Positions 51,711-59,364 of a stretch of 64,000 nucleotides of DNA are shown in pieces. The DNA is taken from the NCBI GenBank assembly GCA_036524155.1, contig DATDCV010000404.1, positions 1-64,000 on the forward strand. The letters are read 5' to 3'. A program made the position numbers and the translations under genes. Source of the DNA: DATDCV01 sp036524155. Its GTDB lineage: Bacteria; Verrucomicrobiota; Verrucomicrobiia; Limisphaerales; UBA8199. A model generated the notes under the pieces. It was given only the letters and a program-made list of their open reading frames with translations. It searched no databases and had not been told where the DNA came from. Each line of letters starts with the position of its first letter. The first letter of the stretch is position 1.

Positions 51711-53072
51711 CTAAGGCATTTCCTTTACACGGATTCGGCGATATTCCATTTGGCCGCGGTCGCCTTCGAGGCCGATCGGGCCGGTCGGCGGGACTTTGAA
51801 CGCCGCTTCGAGAAATTCGCCGTTGCAGGTGCAGAGAGCTTCACTGCCTTTGACCGTGACGACAACTTCGTTCCAATCTTGCGGCCGGTATTGCTTTAGC
51901 TGTTTGTAGGGACCCGCGATTAGATAATCGCGGCATTGCAGTTGGTTCCCCCGAATGAAGATGCCGCTGTCGGCATTAGGCGTCGCCCGGAATTCAAGTT
52001 TCAGTATAAAGTCCTTGGGGAATTCGCGCGTCGTCCAAAGCGCCTGAATCTTTCGTCCTTCGGGCGGCGTAGTTACGATCAACCGGCCGTTCCTGGCCGC
52101 ATAACGTCCATCTGCGCTCACAGCTTTGCCGTCGAAATTGACCGCTTTAGTCACGATCGGCCACTCCGCCGCGTTTGGATCGTTTTTGCGCCAATTCCTG
52201 GCCGCCTCGATATCGGCCTGCGTAGTCGGCCGGTAGCCCCACCCGGTCAAATCCCGTCCGTTGAATAGAGGCTCAAAGCCCGGCTCCGGCGTAAAGGTGT
52301 CGGGCTCAGTCTCAAGAAAGCCAAGGGTCGCAAAAATGGGGCGGAGCGCGGCGGCCCATTTGGCGTAGGCGATTTTGTTAGGGTGGAGCAGGTCGGGAAA
52401 CTCCTCCGGTTTGGCGTCGCCCTGGGCGTTGGCGAAGAGCGGCCAGGTCTCGACCAGCGTGACCTGCGCATCCCCTTTGACGGCCGTCGCGTATAGCTGA
52501 TTGATCTTTTTGATCTTATCCGCCGGCCGCTTTTTGGTTTCGGAACTGGGAAAGACCTGACAAAGCACAATCGGCATCCTGGGATTGTGCTCTTTGAGTT
52601 TGGCGAGGATGAGTTTCAGATTGGCGACGGCGGTTTCAGGTTCAGCGTTCTCTTCGAGATCATTTGTGCCTATGAGGATGATGGCAGCGATGGGGTTCAG
52701 CGCCAGAACGTCGCGCTCCAGGCGGATTAGCACGCCGCGAGTGGTGTCGCCGCTGATGCCGCGATTGGCCAGTTTCACGCCGGGGAAACTGCCGCCGAAA
52801 TCGTCGCCCCAGCCCTGGGTGATGGAATCGCCAACGAAGACCACGGCATTCTGGTCCTGGCTAACGCGTTGGGCCCAGGCGCTCCGCCGCTCGAGCCATA
52901 GCTTCTGGAACCAATCATAGCGCCGGATCGGGCCTGTGCCGGGAAGACCGTCGTCCGTCGCCGGGATCCGCAACGGCGATTCCGGAAGTGGCACTGAAGG
53001 GGCCTGCGCCTGCGAGGCAAGAGCACCCAGCAGCGGAACCAGCAGAGACCCTATACGGGCGGTCGATTTCAT
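51711..53072 (-). CDS. SGNH-hydrolase / DUF1080 fusion
   Basis: A 453-residue secreted protein starting at ATG 53072; the longer frame to 53156 has no signal peptide. Signal about 1-24. The N-terminal half is a GDSL/SGNH esterase: FVGDSITQGWGD (Ser83), NRGISGD, GTNDLEEN and DLLHPNK (Asp227, His230) are blocks I, II, III and V. From about 265 it resembles DUF1080 (3-keto-disaccharide hydrolase) with FNGRDLTGWGY, DSGIFIRGNQLQCRDYLI and EYRRIRVKEM. Fusion suggests removal of an acyl group together with glycan binding or hydrolysis. Its stop follows repeat copy 3 by five bases. Confidence 0.86.
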   Translation of the reverse strand: MKSTARIGSLLVPLLGALASQAQAPSVPLPESPLRIPATDDGLPGTGPIRRYDWFQKLWLERRSAWAQRVSQDQNAVVFVGDSITQGWGDDFGGSFPGVKLANRGISGDTTRGVLIRLERDVLALNPIAAIILIGTNDLEENAEPETAVANLKLILAKLKEHNPRMPIVLCQVFPSSETKKRPADKIKKINQLYATAVKGDAQVTLVETWPLFANAQGDAKPEEFPDLLHPNKIAYAKWAAALRPIFATLGFLETEPDTFTPEPGFEPLFNGRDLTGWGYRPTTQADIEAARNWRKNDPNAAEWPIVTKAVNFDGKAVSADGRYAARNGRLIVTTPPEGRKIQALWTTREFPKDFILKLEFRATPNADSGIFIRGNQLQCRDYLIAGPYKQLKQYRPQDWNEVVVTVKGSEALCTCNGEFLEAAFKVPPTGPIGLEGDRGQMEYRRIRVKEMP

Positions 53073-53228
53073 AATTTCTATTGCGGCGAGAATGAACCGC
53101 TCCGGCCCCCAAGGCAACCACTGACGGCGGTGAGCGTCTTGCCTGTGTCTGATCAATTCTTTCCCGACGTTGCAGAAAGGCAGAGACAGGCAGGATGCCG
53201 GCCCTACGAGACGAGGCGCGGCTGGTTG

Positions 53229-54350
53229 TCAGTTCAGCAGGCGGTACCAGTTGTCGCGCTGGCGCGGCTCGTAGCCGAGATCGGAGATTAACCGGCGCAT
53301 GTCAGCCACCGACATCCGGAACGTTGTGCCCGCCTGCGAGACCACATTCTCTTCGAGCATGATGCTGCCCAGGTCGTTGGCGCCGAACTTGAGCGCCACC
53401 TGGCCGATTTCCTGCCCCTGGGTAACCCATGAGCTTTGCACGCTGGGAAAATTATCGAGGTAGATCCGCGCCAGGGCCTGGGTGCGCAAATACTCGTGGG
53501 CGCCAACGGTTGGGGCGCGCAGCTTCGTGTGCTCCGCCTGAAACGTCCAGCAAATGAACGCGGTGAACCCTTTGCTCTTGTCCTGCTGCGCGCGCACACG
53601 TTCGAGATGCTCGACGCGGTCGGCCGCAGTTTCGACGTGGCCGAACATCATCGTCGCCGAAGAGTTGAGGCCGAGCCGGTGGGCCACATCCATCACCTCC
53701 AGCCAGTCATCCGACATCGCTTTTAGTGGCGAGACACGCTGGCGCACCCGGTCCACCAGAATTTCGCCGCCGCCGCCGGGGATCGAGCCCAGCCCCGCCG
53801 CTTTGAAGTCAGAGATAATCTTCTCCAACGATTCGCCGAAAACTTCCCGGAAGTGCACAAACTCGCTCGGGCTAAAGCCATGAATGTTCACCTGCGGGAA
53901 CCGTTTCTTGATGTGCGCCAACATGTCGAGATACCATTGCTTGGTCAGCTTCGGATGATGGCCGCCTTGCAGCAGGATCTGCGTACCCCCCACGGCGACC
54001 GTTTCCTCGATCTTGCGGTCCATTTCCTCGAACGAAATCACATAGGCATCGGCGTCTTTCTCCGTGCGATAGAAAGCGCAGAACTTACAGTAAACGTTGC
54101 AGACGTTGGTGTAATTGATGTTCCGGTCGACGATGTAAGTGACGATTTGGTTGCCGCGCCCGTCGTAGGCGGAAGCCCGAGCGAGTTGGCGCCGTCGGTC
54201 CGCCAGGGCACCGAGTTCCTCGAACGGCAACTGGTACAGCCGCAACGCCTCGGCCTGACCAATACGCTTGCCGTCCCACACTTTCTGCAGCAAATCATCC
54301 AACGCCGCGTCGTAAATCACAGCCGGAACGTAGTGGATGTTCCGCGGCAA
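53229..54350 (-). CDS. mqnC: Dehypoxanthine futalosine cyclase MqnC (radical SAM)
   Basis: A 373-residue radical SAM enzyme; the cluster cysteines are CNVYCKFC (Cys84, Cys88, Cys91). The length, DRNINYTNVC start of the radical core, ILLQGGHHPKL, SIPGGGGEILVDRVR, MMFGHVET and GANDLGSIMLEENVV match MqnC, which cyclises dehypoxanthine futalosine in the alternative menaquinone pathway. The only usable start is TTG at 54350. No other mqn gene is next to it, so the pathway is presumably dispersed in this genome. Upstream lies the tandem-repeat hairpin. Confidence 0.93.
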   Translation of the reverse strand: MPRNIHYVPAVIYDAALDDLLQKVWDGKRIGQAEALRLYQLPFEELGALADRRRQLARASAYDGRGNQIVTYIVDRNINYTNVCNVYCKFCAFYRTEKDADAYVISFEEMDRKIEETVAVGGTQILLQGGHHPKLTKQWYLDMLAHIKKRFPQVNIHGFSPSEFVHFREVFGESLEKIISDFKAAGLGSIPGGGGEILVDRVRQRVSPLKAMSDDWLEVMDVAHRLGLNSSATMMFGHVETAADRVEHLERVRAQQDKSKGFTAFICWTFQAEHTKLRAPTVGAHEYLRTQALARIYLDNFPSVQSSWVTQGQEIGQVALKFGANDLGSIMLEENVVSQAGTTFRMSVADMRRLISDLGYEPRQRDNWYRLLN

Positions 54351-54376
54351 AACAAGGGGGGCGGTGAGGCGTGGGA

Positions 54377-54680
54377 GCGTTGAAGCGTTGAAGCGTTAAA
54401 GCGTTAAAACGTTAAAACGTTGAAGCGTTGATGTGCTGAGCCGTTGAAGTGGTGATGCGTGGGCGTGCTCGGAAACTGACCTGCGTGACGCGGCCTGGCT
54501 GGTGTGGCGCCACCTGTCCATGGATTGAAATCCATGGCTACCGTCGCGGCATCGCTACGCGATGCGGCTCGGCGGCCGCCCTAAAGTCTCAACGCTCCGT
54601 CGTTTTAACGTTTTAACGTTTTAACGCTTCAACGGTTGAACGCTTCGACGCTTCAACGCTTCAACGCTTCAACGCTTCAC
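54377..54680. repeat. Inverted pair of short tandem-repeat arrays (GCGTTGAA/GCGTTAAA)
   Basis: An array of 8-9-base units (GCGTTGAAG, GCGTTAAA and variants) occupies 54377-54430. Its reverse-complement array runs 54601-54680, so the intervening 170 bases would form the loop of a very large hairpin. Inside the loop are the palindromes CCATGGATTGAAATCCATGG and GCATCGCTACGCGATGC. The right array overlaps the last codons and stop of the nucleotide-sugar dehydrogenase. Confidence 0.85.
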
Positions 54681-56333
54681 CGCCTTCCCACCCCGTCGCC
54701 CGGCCTCAACGCTGTCTTTGATGCGTTTGATGTGGCCGCGGCCCATGCCCTTGACCTCGCAGCCCAATTCCAGGTAGCGGCGGATTTGGTCGTCATTCAA
54801 GACGCAGAAGCAGTCGACGATCGCAAACGGATGCCCCACGCTCCGGAATACCTTGTCCGGGTCGAGCGTCAGGTATTCCTTATGGCGCACCGCCAGCACG
54901 ATGGCGTCGGCGCCCTTCATCGCCGCCCATAGATCTTTCTGAATGCGGAGGTTCTTCAGCGATTCCTGCCGATGGAAGAAACGCGACCAGCTATAATCCG
55001 GCCGCGGATAGCTGTCCTGGGCTTCCAGCTCCCACCAGTGATCGACGTAGGAATCGTGGACGGTGACGTCGGCGCCCATCTCGGTCAGTTTGCGGACGAT
55101 CATTTCCGACCCGCTGTACCGGGTGTCGCCGACGTCCTCCCGGTAAGCGGCTCCCAGCAGCAGTACTTGCGCGGCGGCGATTGGCTTGCTCATGTTGCGC
55201 AGGGCGTCGCGCACCAGTTGCGGCGCGTGCAGCGACCGTGTGTCGTTCACGTCGATCGCCACGGGCGTGATTTTGAAGATATCGTCTTCAAACCCGAAAA
55301 TGTGGCGGTAGGCCCAGAGACCCAGCCCGCCGTCTTTGGGGAGGCAATAGCCACCAATGCCCGGGCCCGGGAAGATGATGTTGGAATGGGTCGGCCGGAC
55401 TTTGATCGCCTCGATGACCTTCTTGAGGTCCACCCCGTTGCGTTCGGCAAACAGCGACCACTCATCCAGAAAGGCCAGGATCGTCGCGCGGTAACTGTTT
55501 TCCACAATCTTCGCCGTTTCGGATTCGATCGGGCGGTCCAGCACCGTGAGCGGAAACTTCTCGGTGTGGAGCACGTCTTTCAGGAACCGCGTAACGCGAT
55601 CGCGCGAGGTGGGGTTCACCCCGCTGCACACGCGCCAGAAATCGCGGATGGACGCGACGTAATTTTTGCCCGGCATCACCCGCTCGTAGCTGTGCGCCAG
55701 CAGCGGCTCGGACCGAATCCCGCGCTTGCGGAACACTTTCTTCATGATCGGGTAAGCGACCTGTTCGGTCGTCCCGGGGGCGACGGTCGTTTCGATCAGT
55801 ACCAGTGCCGACGGCGGGATGTTCTCGGCAATCGTCGCGATCGAGGCTTCCAGCGCCGCCATCTCGGCTGACCCGGTGCGTACGTTGCCCAGCGATTCCT
55901 TCAGGTAATCGCACTGCACATCCACCACCACCACGTCGGCCAGCTTCAGCGCTTCCTCCGTATAAGTGGCGACGAAGGTCTTCTTCTCGTTCACGCAACG
56001 CGCGATGAGTTCATCCACTTCCGGGTCCTCGGCCTTCACCGGAGAAATCCCGCGGTTCAGCAAGCAGATTTTCCAGTAGCTGCGCGTGCTCGGCCGCTGC
56101 ATACCGATCACGAATTTCGTCGGTCGACCTTTCTTGTCGGTCGCATCCGCGACGACGGCTGCCATGACCGCCCCGACGAAGCCGAGCCCCACCACCACCA
56201 CCACCTGGCGGCCCGCCTTGCGCTGCGCGGCGGCGAGGTCCTGCAAACGGGCGAATTCGGCCACATATTCTTCTCGGGTCGGCAGCGGGAATTGCTCGCC
56301 GGACGGGCTGATGGACACGGGAGGTTGTTGCAT
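54669..56333 (-). CDS. Nucleotide-sugar dehydrogenase (UDP-glucose/GDP-mannose dehydrogenase family)
   Basis: A 554-residue enzyme that oxidises a UDP- or GDP-sugar to its uronic acid using NAD. The NAD motif is GLGFVGAVMA (about 49-58), and the catalytic loop is GPGIGGYCLPKD with Cys330; IETTVAPGTTEQV and ESETAKIVENSYRA are family motifs. It is longer than the usual 430-450 residues because of an N-terminal lead and insertions near residues 62-90 and 430-460, so it resembles WecC/WbpA-type dehydrogenases with extra parts. The last codons (GTG AAG CGT TGA) read as one unit of the short-repeat array, so that array supplies the stop. The product would feed polysaccharide or envelope synthesis (inference). 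Confidence 0.85.
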   Translation of the reverse strand: MQQPPVSISPSGEQFPLPTREEYVAEFARLQDLAAAQRKAGRQVVVVVGLGFVGAVMAAVVADATDKKGRPTKFVIGMQRPSTRSYWKICLLNRGISPVKAEDPEVDELIARCVNEKKTFVATYTEEALKLADVVVVDVQCDYLKESLGNVRTGSAEMAALEASIATIAENIPPSALVLIETTVAPGTTEQVAYPIMKKVFRKRGIRSEPLLAHSYERVMPGKNYVASIRDFWRVCSGVNPTSRDRVTRFLKDVLHTEKFPLTVLDRPIESETAKIVENSYRATILAFLDEWSLFAERNGVDLKKVIEAIKVRPTHSNIIFPGPGIGGYCLPKDGGLGLWAYRHIFGFEDDIFKITPVAIDVNDTRSLHAPQLVRDALRNMSKPIAAAQVLLLGAAYREDVGDTRYSGSEMIVRKLTEMGADVTVHDSYVDHWWELEAQDSYPRPDYSWSRFFHRQESLKNLRIQKDLWAAMKGADAIVLAVRHKEYLTLDPDKVFRSVGHPFAIVDCFCVLNDDQIRRYLELGCEVKGMGRGHIKRIKDSVEAGRRGGKAVKR

Positions 56334-56469
56334 ATCAGTTTAGCTATTGTGTAGGTTGGCGTTGATTGCCTTTAGTTCTGGCAAACCGGGCCTGCCCCCG
56401 CAAGCTCTTTTGCGGAACTCCCTCTCCCTGGGCAAGGCCCGTAACTAAGCCGCCAGAAGTCCCTGGCGT

Positions 56470-56585
56470 GTAGCGCAGATTTGTAATCTGCCGTATCGCC
56501 GATTTCTAATCGGCAGAGCACCGGAGTGGCTGGGCGGCCTGCAGGTTACAAACCTGCGATACGGCAGATTACAAATCTGCGCTAC
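56470..56585. repeat. Palindromic element with perfect 30-bp arms
   Basis: Bases 56470-56499 are the exact reverse complement of 56556-56585. Within the arms and the centre are the 17-base palindromes GCAGATTTGTAATCTGC, GCCGATTTCTAATCGGC and GCAGGTTACAAACCTGC. It fills most of the 317-base gap, which otherwise holds nothing I can support. Confidence 0.92.
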
Positions 56586-56650
56586 GGCTTTGTCCACAGC
56601 CCTGCTCCGTGGGAAAAGTATCCTCCCAAACGCGCAGCGGAGTGCACGCC

Positions 56651-57577
56651 CTACCTTCCGGTGGCGAGCGCCTTTTCGTACACGCTGAAGGCCTGTTTGA
56701 GACGGCCGGCATCCGCGGCCGCGCGGTGAATCCATACCCGGTATTGCAGGCGTATGGTTTTGTCCGGCTCGAATGTCCTGGCGTCGACGCCCGGCCAGCC
56801 CAGGCACAAAACCCCGTAATGGCGCGTCAGCCACATCGGCGGAAAATCGGGGTGGCTTGGCGCCACAAAGATCGCGGCGCCGCTGGCCTGCTTCGCCCCG
56901 GCAAACTCCGCGCTGAGATCCGCCCATGGCAGCCGCGTCATCGGCAGGTCCTCTTGGCCATTCCCGAGCGGGGTGGTGATCACCGTGTTGGTGCGTGGCG
57001 CGAATCGCAGCGTTAAGCCGCCGTAGCTCTTGCCCTCGGCGCCGGCCAGCGTTACTGACTGGTCCAGCGGAGTGAGCACAAGCTCTATGTCAATCGCCCG
57101 GGAGTCGGCTTCGGCGGGATGCACTTCCAGTGTCACCTGTTCCTGCACGATCTTTTTTGCGCCGGCGTACCAACCGTTCTCGACCTTAAGCAGCGCCTTT
57201 TGTCCTGCTTCTTTGACCAGCCAGCGCTCGAACCGCTGCTCGGCACCTTTGATCATCCAAAGGTCGTATTCCTTCCCCCCAGTCTTCACGTGCGGCCACG
57301 CCCAAAACAGACCCCGATGGTGGTAGTGATCCTTCGGGAAATCGTCCGTCAGCACTTCGCCATCCAGCCCGTAAACCGGATGCAGATACGTGCTCCGGGC
57401 CCGGTCTGCCGGCACGCCTTCCTTGCGAATGACTCTGTAGTTGTAGACAAAAACCGGCTTCGCTCCCTCCCACAGCGCCAGAGACTTCTCACTTACCGCC
57501 TCGAAACGGAATTCCGCCCCTATCGCTCCGCCACTCAAAAGCCAAATCCCAGGCAGCGCCCGCAATAAGGTTCTCAT
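56651..57577 (-). CDS. DUF6807 (PmoA-like) secreted protein
   Basis: A 308-residue protein starting at ATG 57577 after GGGGGTG; the frame opens at 57655. The signal peptide is about 1-20. The DUF6807 core is recognised by YLHPVYGLDGEVLTDDFP, then DHYHHRGLFWAWP, DLWMIKGAEQ and YGGLTLRFA. Its biochemical role is not established; members often sit among carbohydrate genes. It follows the BNR-4 gene on the same strand after 169 bases. Confidence 0.85.
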   Translation of the reverse strand: MRTLLRALPGIWLLSGGAIGAEFRFEAVSEKSLALWEGAKPVFVYNYRVIRKEGVPADRARSTYLHPVYGLDGEVLTDDFPKDHYHHRGLFWAWPHVKTGGKEYDLWMIKGAEQRFERWLVKEAGQKALLKVENGWYAGAKKIVQEQVTLEVHPAEADSRAIDIELVLTPLDQSVTLAGAEGKSYGGLTLRFAPRTNTVITTPLGNGQEDLPMTRLPWADLSAEFAGAKQASGAAIFVAPSHPDFPPMWLTRHYGVLCLGWPGVDARTFEPDKTIRLQYRVWIHRAAADAGRLKQAFSVYEKALATGR

Positions 57578-57746
57578 AACTCGTTTCACCCCCCTGAAAA
57601 AGAACTCTCTGATGCCGTCTGCGTTAAGGAGAATCGATTCCTCGTTGTTGCTCATAGGTCCACCGTCATCGAATGCAGTGTGCGAGTGCCCCGCGCCGGG
57701 TCAAGGCTGAACAGCCGGTTTATGACCTCTTTCCTTGTACCGTCTT

Positions 57747-59159
57747 TCAGCGTTCGAGTCTATCCATTGGGCTCCCGGCTTCCATCTCGGCGGGCGTCGC
57801 CGACTCCCCCGCCATGTCGTATGGCAACTGCCAATACCGGTCTCCCCTGGCGTTGCTGAAATACAGCCGCGAGACGCTTACTTTGCCCGGGTCACCGTCC
57901 GCCCAGAAGAAGACAAACGGGTCCTTCCCGTTAACGACCCGTCGCACGTAGGAGTGATTGAACTCGCTTTCGCGCGTAACGGTTCTCGTTCGCTCCCAGG
58001 ATTTCCCTGCGTCGCGGCTCGTCCAAACCGCAATGTCCCCGCCTGTTCCGAACGGTTGCGGGCCCGGATCCGTTGGGCCCATGATTGTCCATCGGCCAGA
58101 TTCAATCAGCAGGCTCCCCATGTCGTAATTGTGGTCTGAGGTGCACACGACATGGCTTTCCCACTTTGTCCCGGTCCATTGTGTGACAGTCCACTCTCGA
58201 GGACCGCTTTCAGGGCCGGGTTTGAATCCGTTGCTGGTGATGTACAGCAGCACCGGCCTTCCCTGCCGATCAAAATTGAGGTCGAGCGTATAAACCAGCT
58301 TGCCTCGGGACGAATAATCGATCACGCGCGCTGCGTTATCCGGTTTGTCCAGCGGCGTGCTCAATACCCGGCCGTCGACCGTAGTCCAGGTGCCGCCCCA
58401 ATTGGTTGTCTGGACATAGTAGAGGTCCGTTCGCCGGTCCGGTTGGCCCCCCGGATGACGGTTGAAAAAACTGCCGATAGTGTCCCCCACCATCTCGCTC
58501 ACCTGGTAGTGGCCTTCGAGTGCCGCCAGCCTCCGGTCCGCCGCCCACTGCTTGCCATCAGGGCTGGCAGACCAGTACAGCTCGCGCCCGCGGGTGTACT
58601 TCGTGAACAGAAAAAAGAACCCCCGCCCCGGCCTGAACCGGGGCTGCGGATATGTAAACTCGCGTTCAGCAACCACCTCGAACTCAGCTACGCTGTAACG
58701 AGTTTTGCTGCGGTAAATGTAGCCGGGCCGGGCGCGGGCGCGACCGCTGATGAACACCCAGATATAACCTTCAGCGTCGAGCGCAATGCTGGGATTATCG
58801 TGTGGATCATTGACCCCTCGTTTGTCGTGTACCACCGTCGGACGCGGCACAGCCTGCCGGGCATGGTCGTAGTCTGACGCCATCGCCAGCAAGTGCCGCT
58901 TTCCTTTCAGCGTGCCACCGTAGACGAAGAAGGTTTTGTCGACGGCCGGCGCATAAATCGCCAGCGGCTGATGGTCAGCCGTGTAAGTGCCCAGCCCACC
59001 CGAATATTTGTCGCCATGCTCCGAAAACTGCCCCAGGGTGAACCAGATCCCCCGATACCCATCCCCCTGGCGGGAAGCAGCCCCGGCAGTCAATCCCCCC
59101 TCGAGGCAACAACACGCTGTCGCCACCAACATAGCCCTCCACGCGTGAGCCGCGTTCAT
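57747..59159 (-). CDS. BNR-4 family beta-propeller protein
   Basis: A 470-residue secreted protein starting at ATG 59159; the longer frame has no signal. A signal peptide (about 1-28) leads to GYRGIWFTLGQ and a propeller with repeated blades, including DNPSIALDAEGYIWVFISGR, LYWSASPDGKQW and IAVWTSRDAGKSWERT. This matches BNR-4 proteins, some of which are polysaccharide lyases (for example ulvan lyases) while many are of unknown activity. A His in SGPRE... or the EFNHSYVRRV segment could be catalytic, but I cannot say. It is divergent from the giant beta-helix gene. Confidence 0.8.
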   Translation of the reverse strand: MNAAHAWRAMLVATACCCLEGGLTAGAASRQGDGYRGIWFTLGQFSEHGDKYSGGLGTYTADHQPLAIYAPAVDKTFFVYGGTLKGKRHLLAMASDYDHARQAVPRPTVVHDKRGVNDPHDNPSIALDAEGYIWVFISGRARARPGYIYRSKTRYSVAEFEVVAEREFTYPQPRFRPGRGFFFLFTKYTRGRELYWSASPDGKQWAADRRLAALEGHYQVSEMVGDTIGSFFNRHPGGQPDRRTDLYYVQTTNWGGTWTTVDGRVLSTPLDKPDNAARVIDYSSRGKLVYTLDLNFDRQGRPVLLYITSNGFKPGPESGPREWTVTQWTGTKWESHVVCTSDHNYDMGSLLIESGRWTIMGPTDPGPQPFGTGGDIAVWTSRDAGKSWERTRTVTRESEFNHSYVRRVVNGKDPFVFFWADGDPGKVSVSRLYFSNARGDRYWQLPYDMAGESATPAEMEAGSPMDRLER

Positions 59160-59215
59160 GCGCCATCCTCTCGTACCCAGCCCGCCTCCGCCAAAGAAAA
59201 AAAATCCAAAACCCC

Positions 59216-59243
59216 TTGACGAGTTCCTTTCGAGGGGTAAAGT
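59216..59243 (+). promoter_or_regulatory. Candidate sigma-70-like promoter
   Basis: TTGACG at 59216, 16 bases, then TAAAGT at 59238. It sits about 120 bases before the beta-helix ATG. Only the -35 is strong. Confidence 0.35.
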
Positions 59244-59298
59244 CGAATTGTCACCCAGCAATGACGAACGAGAATGTGATCTCCCATCGGCTATGGAG

Positions 59299-59314
59299 GA
59301 ATGAGGTCTCATTC
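59299..59314. promoter_or_regulatory. Perfect dyad in the leader of the beta-helix gene
   Basis: GAATGAGGTCTCATTC is a 7-bp inverted repeat with a 2-base centre, between the candidate promoter and the start of the beta-helix gene. It could be an operator or leader hairpin. Confidence 0.35.
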
Positions 59315-59364
59315 TTATAAGTTACAACAATAAAACAAACAAGATCCATTAACCTAACCTCATC

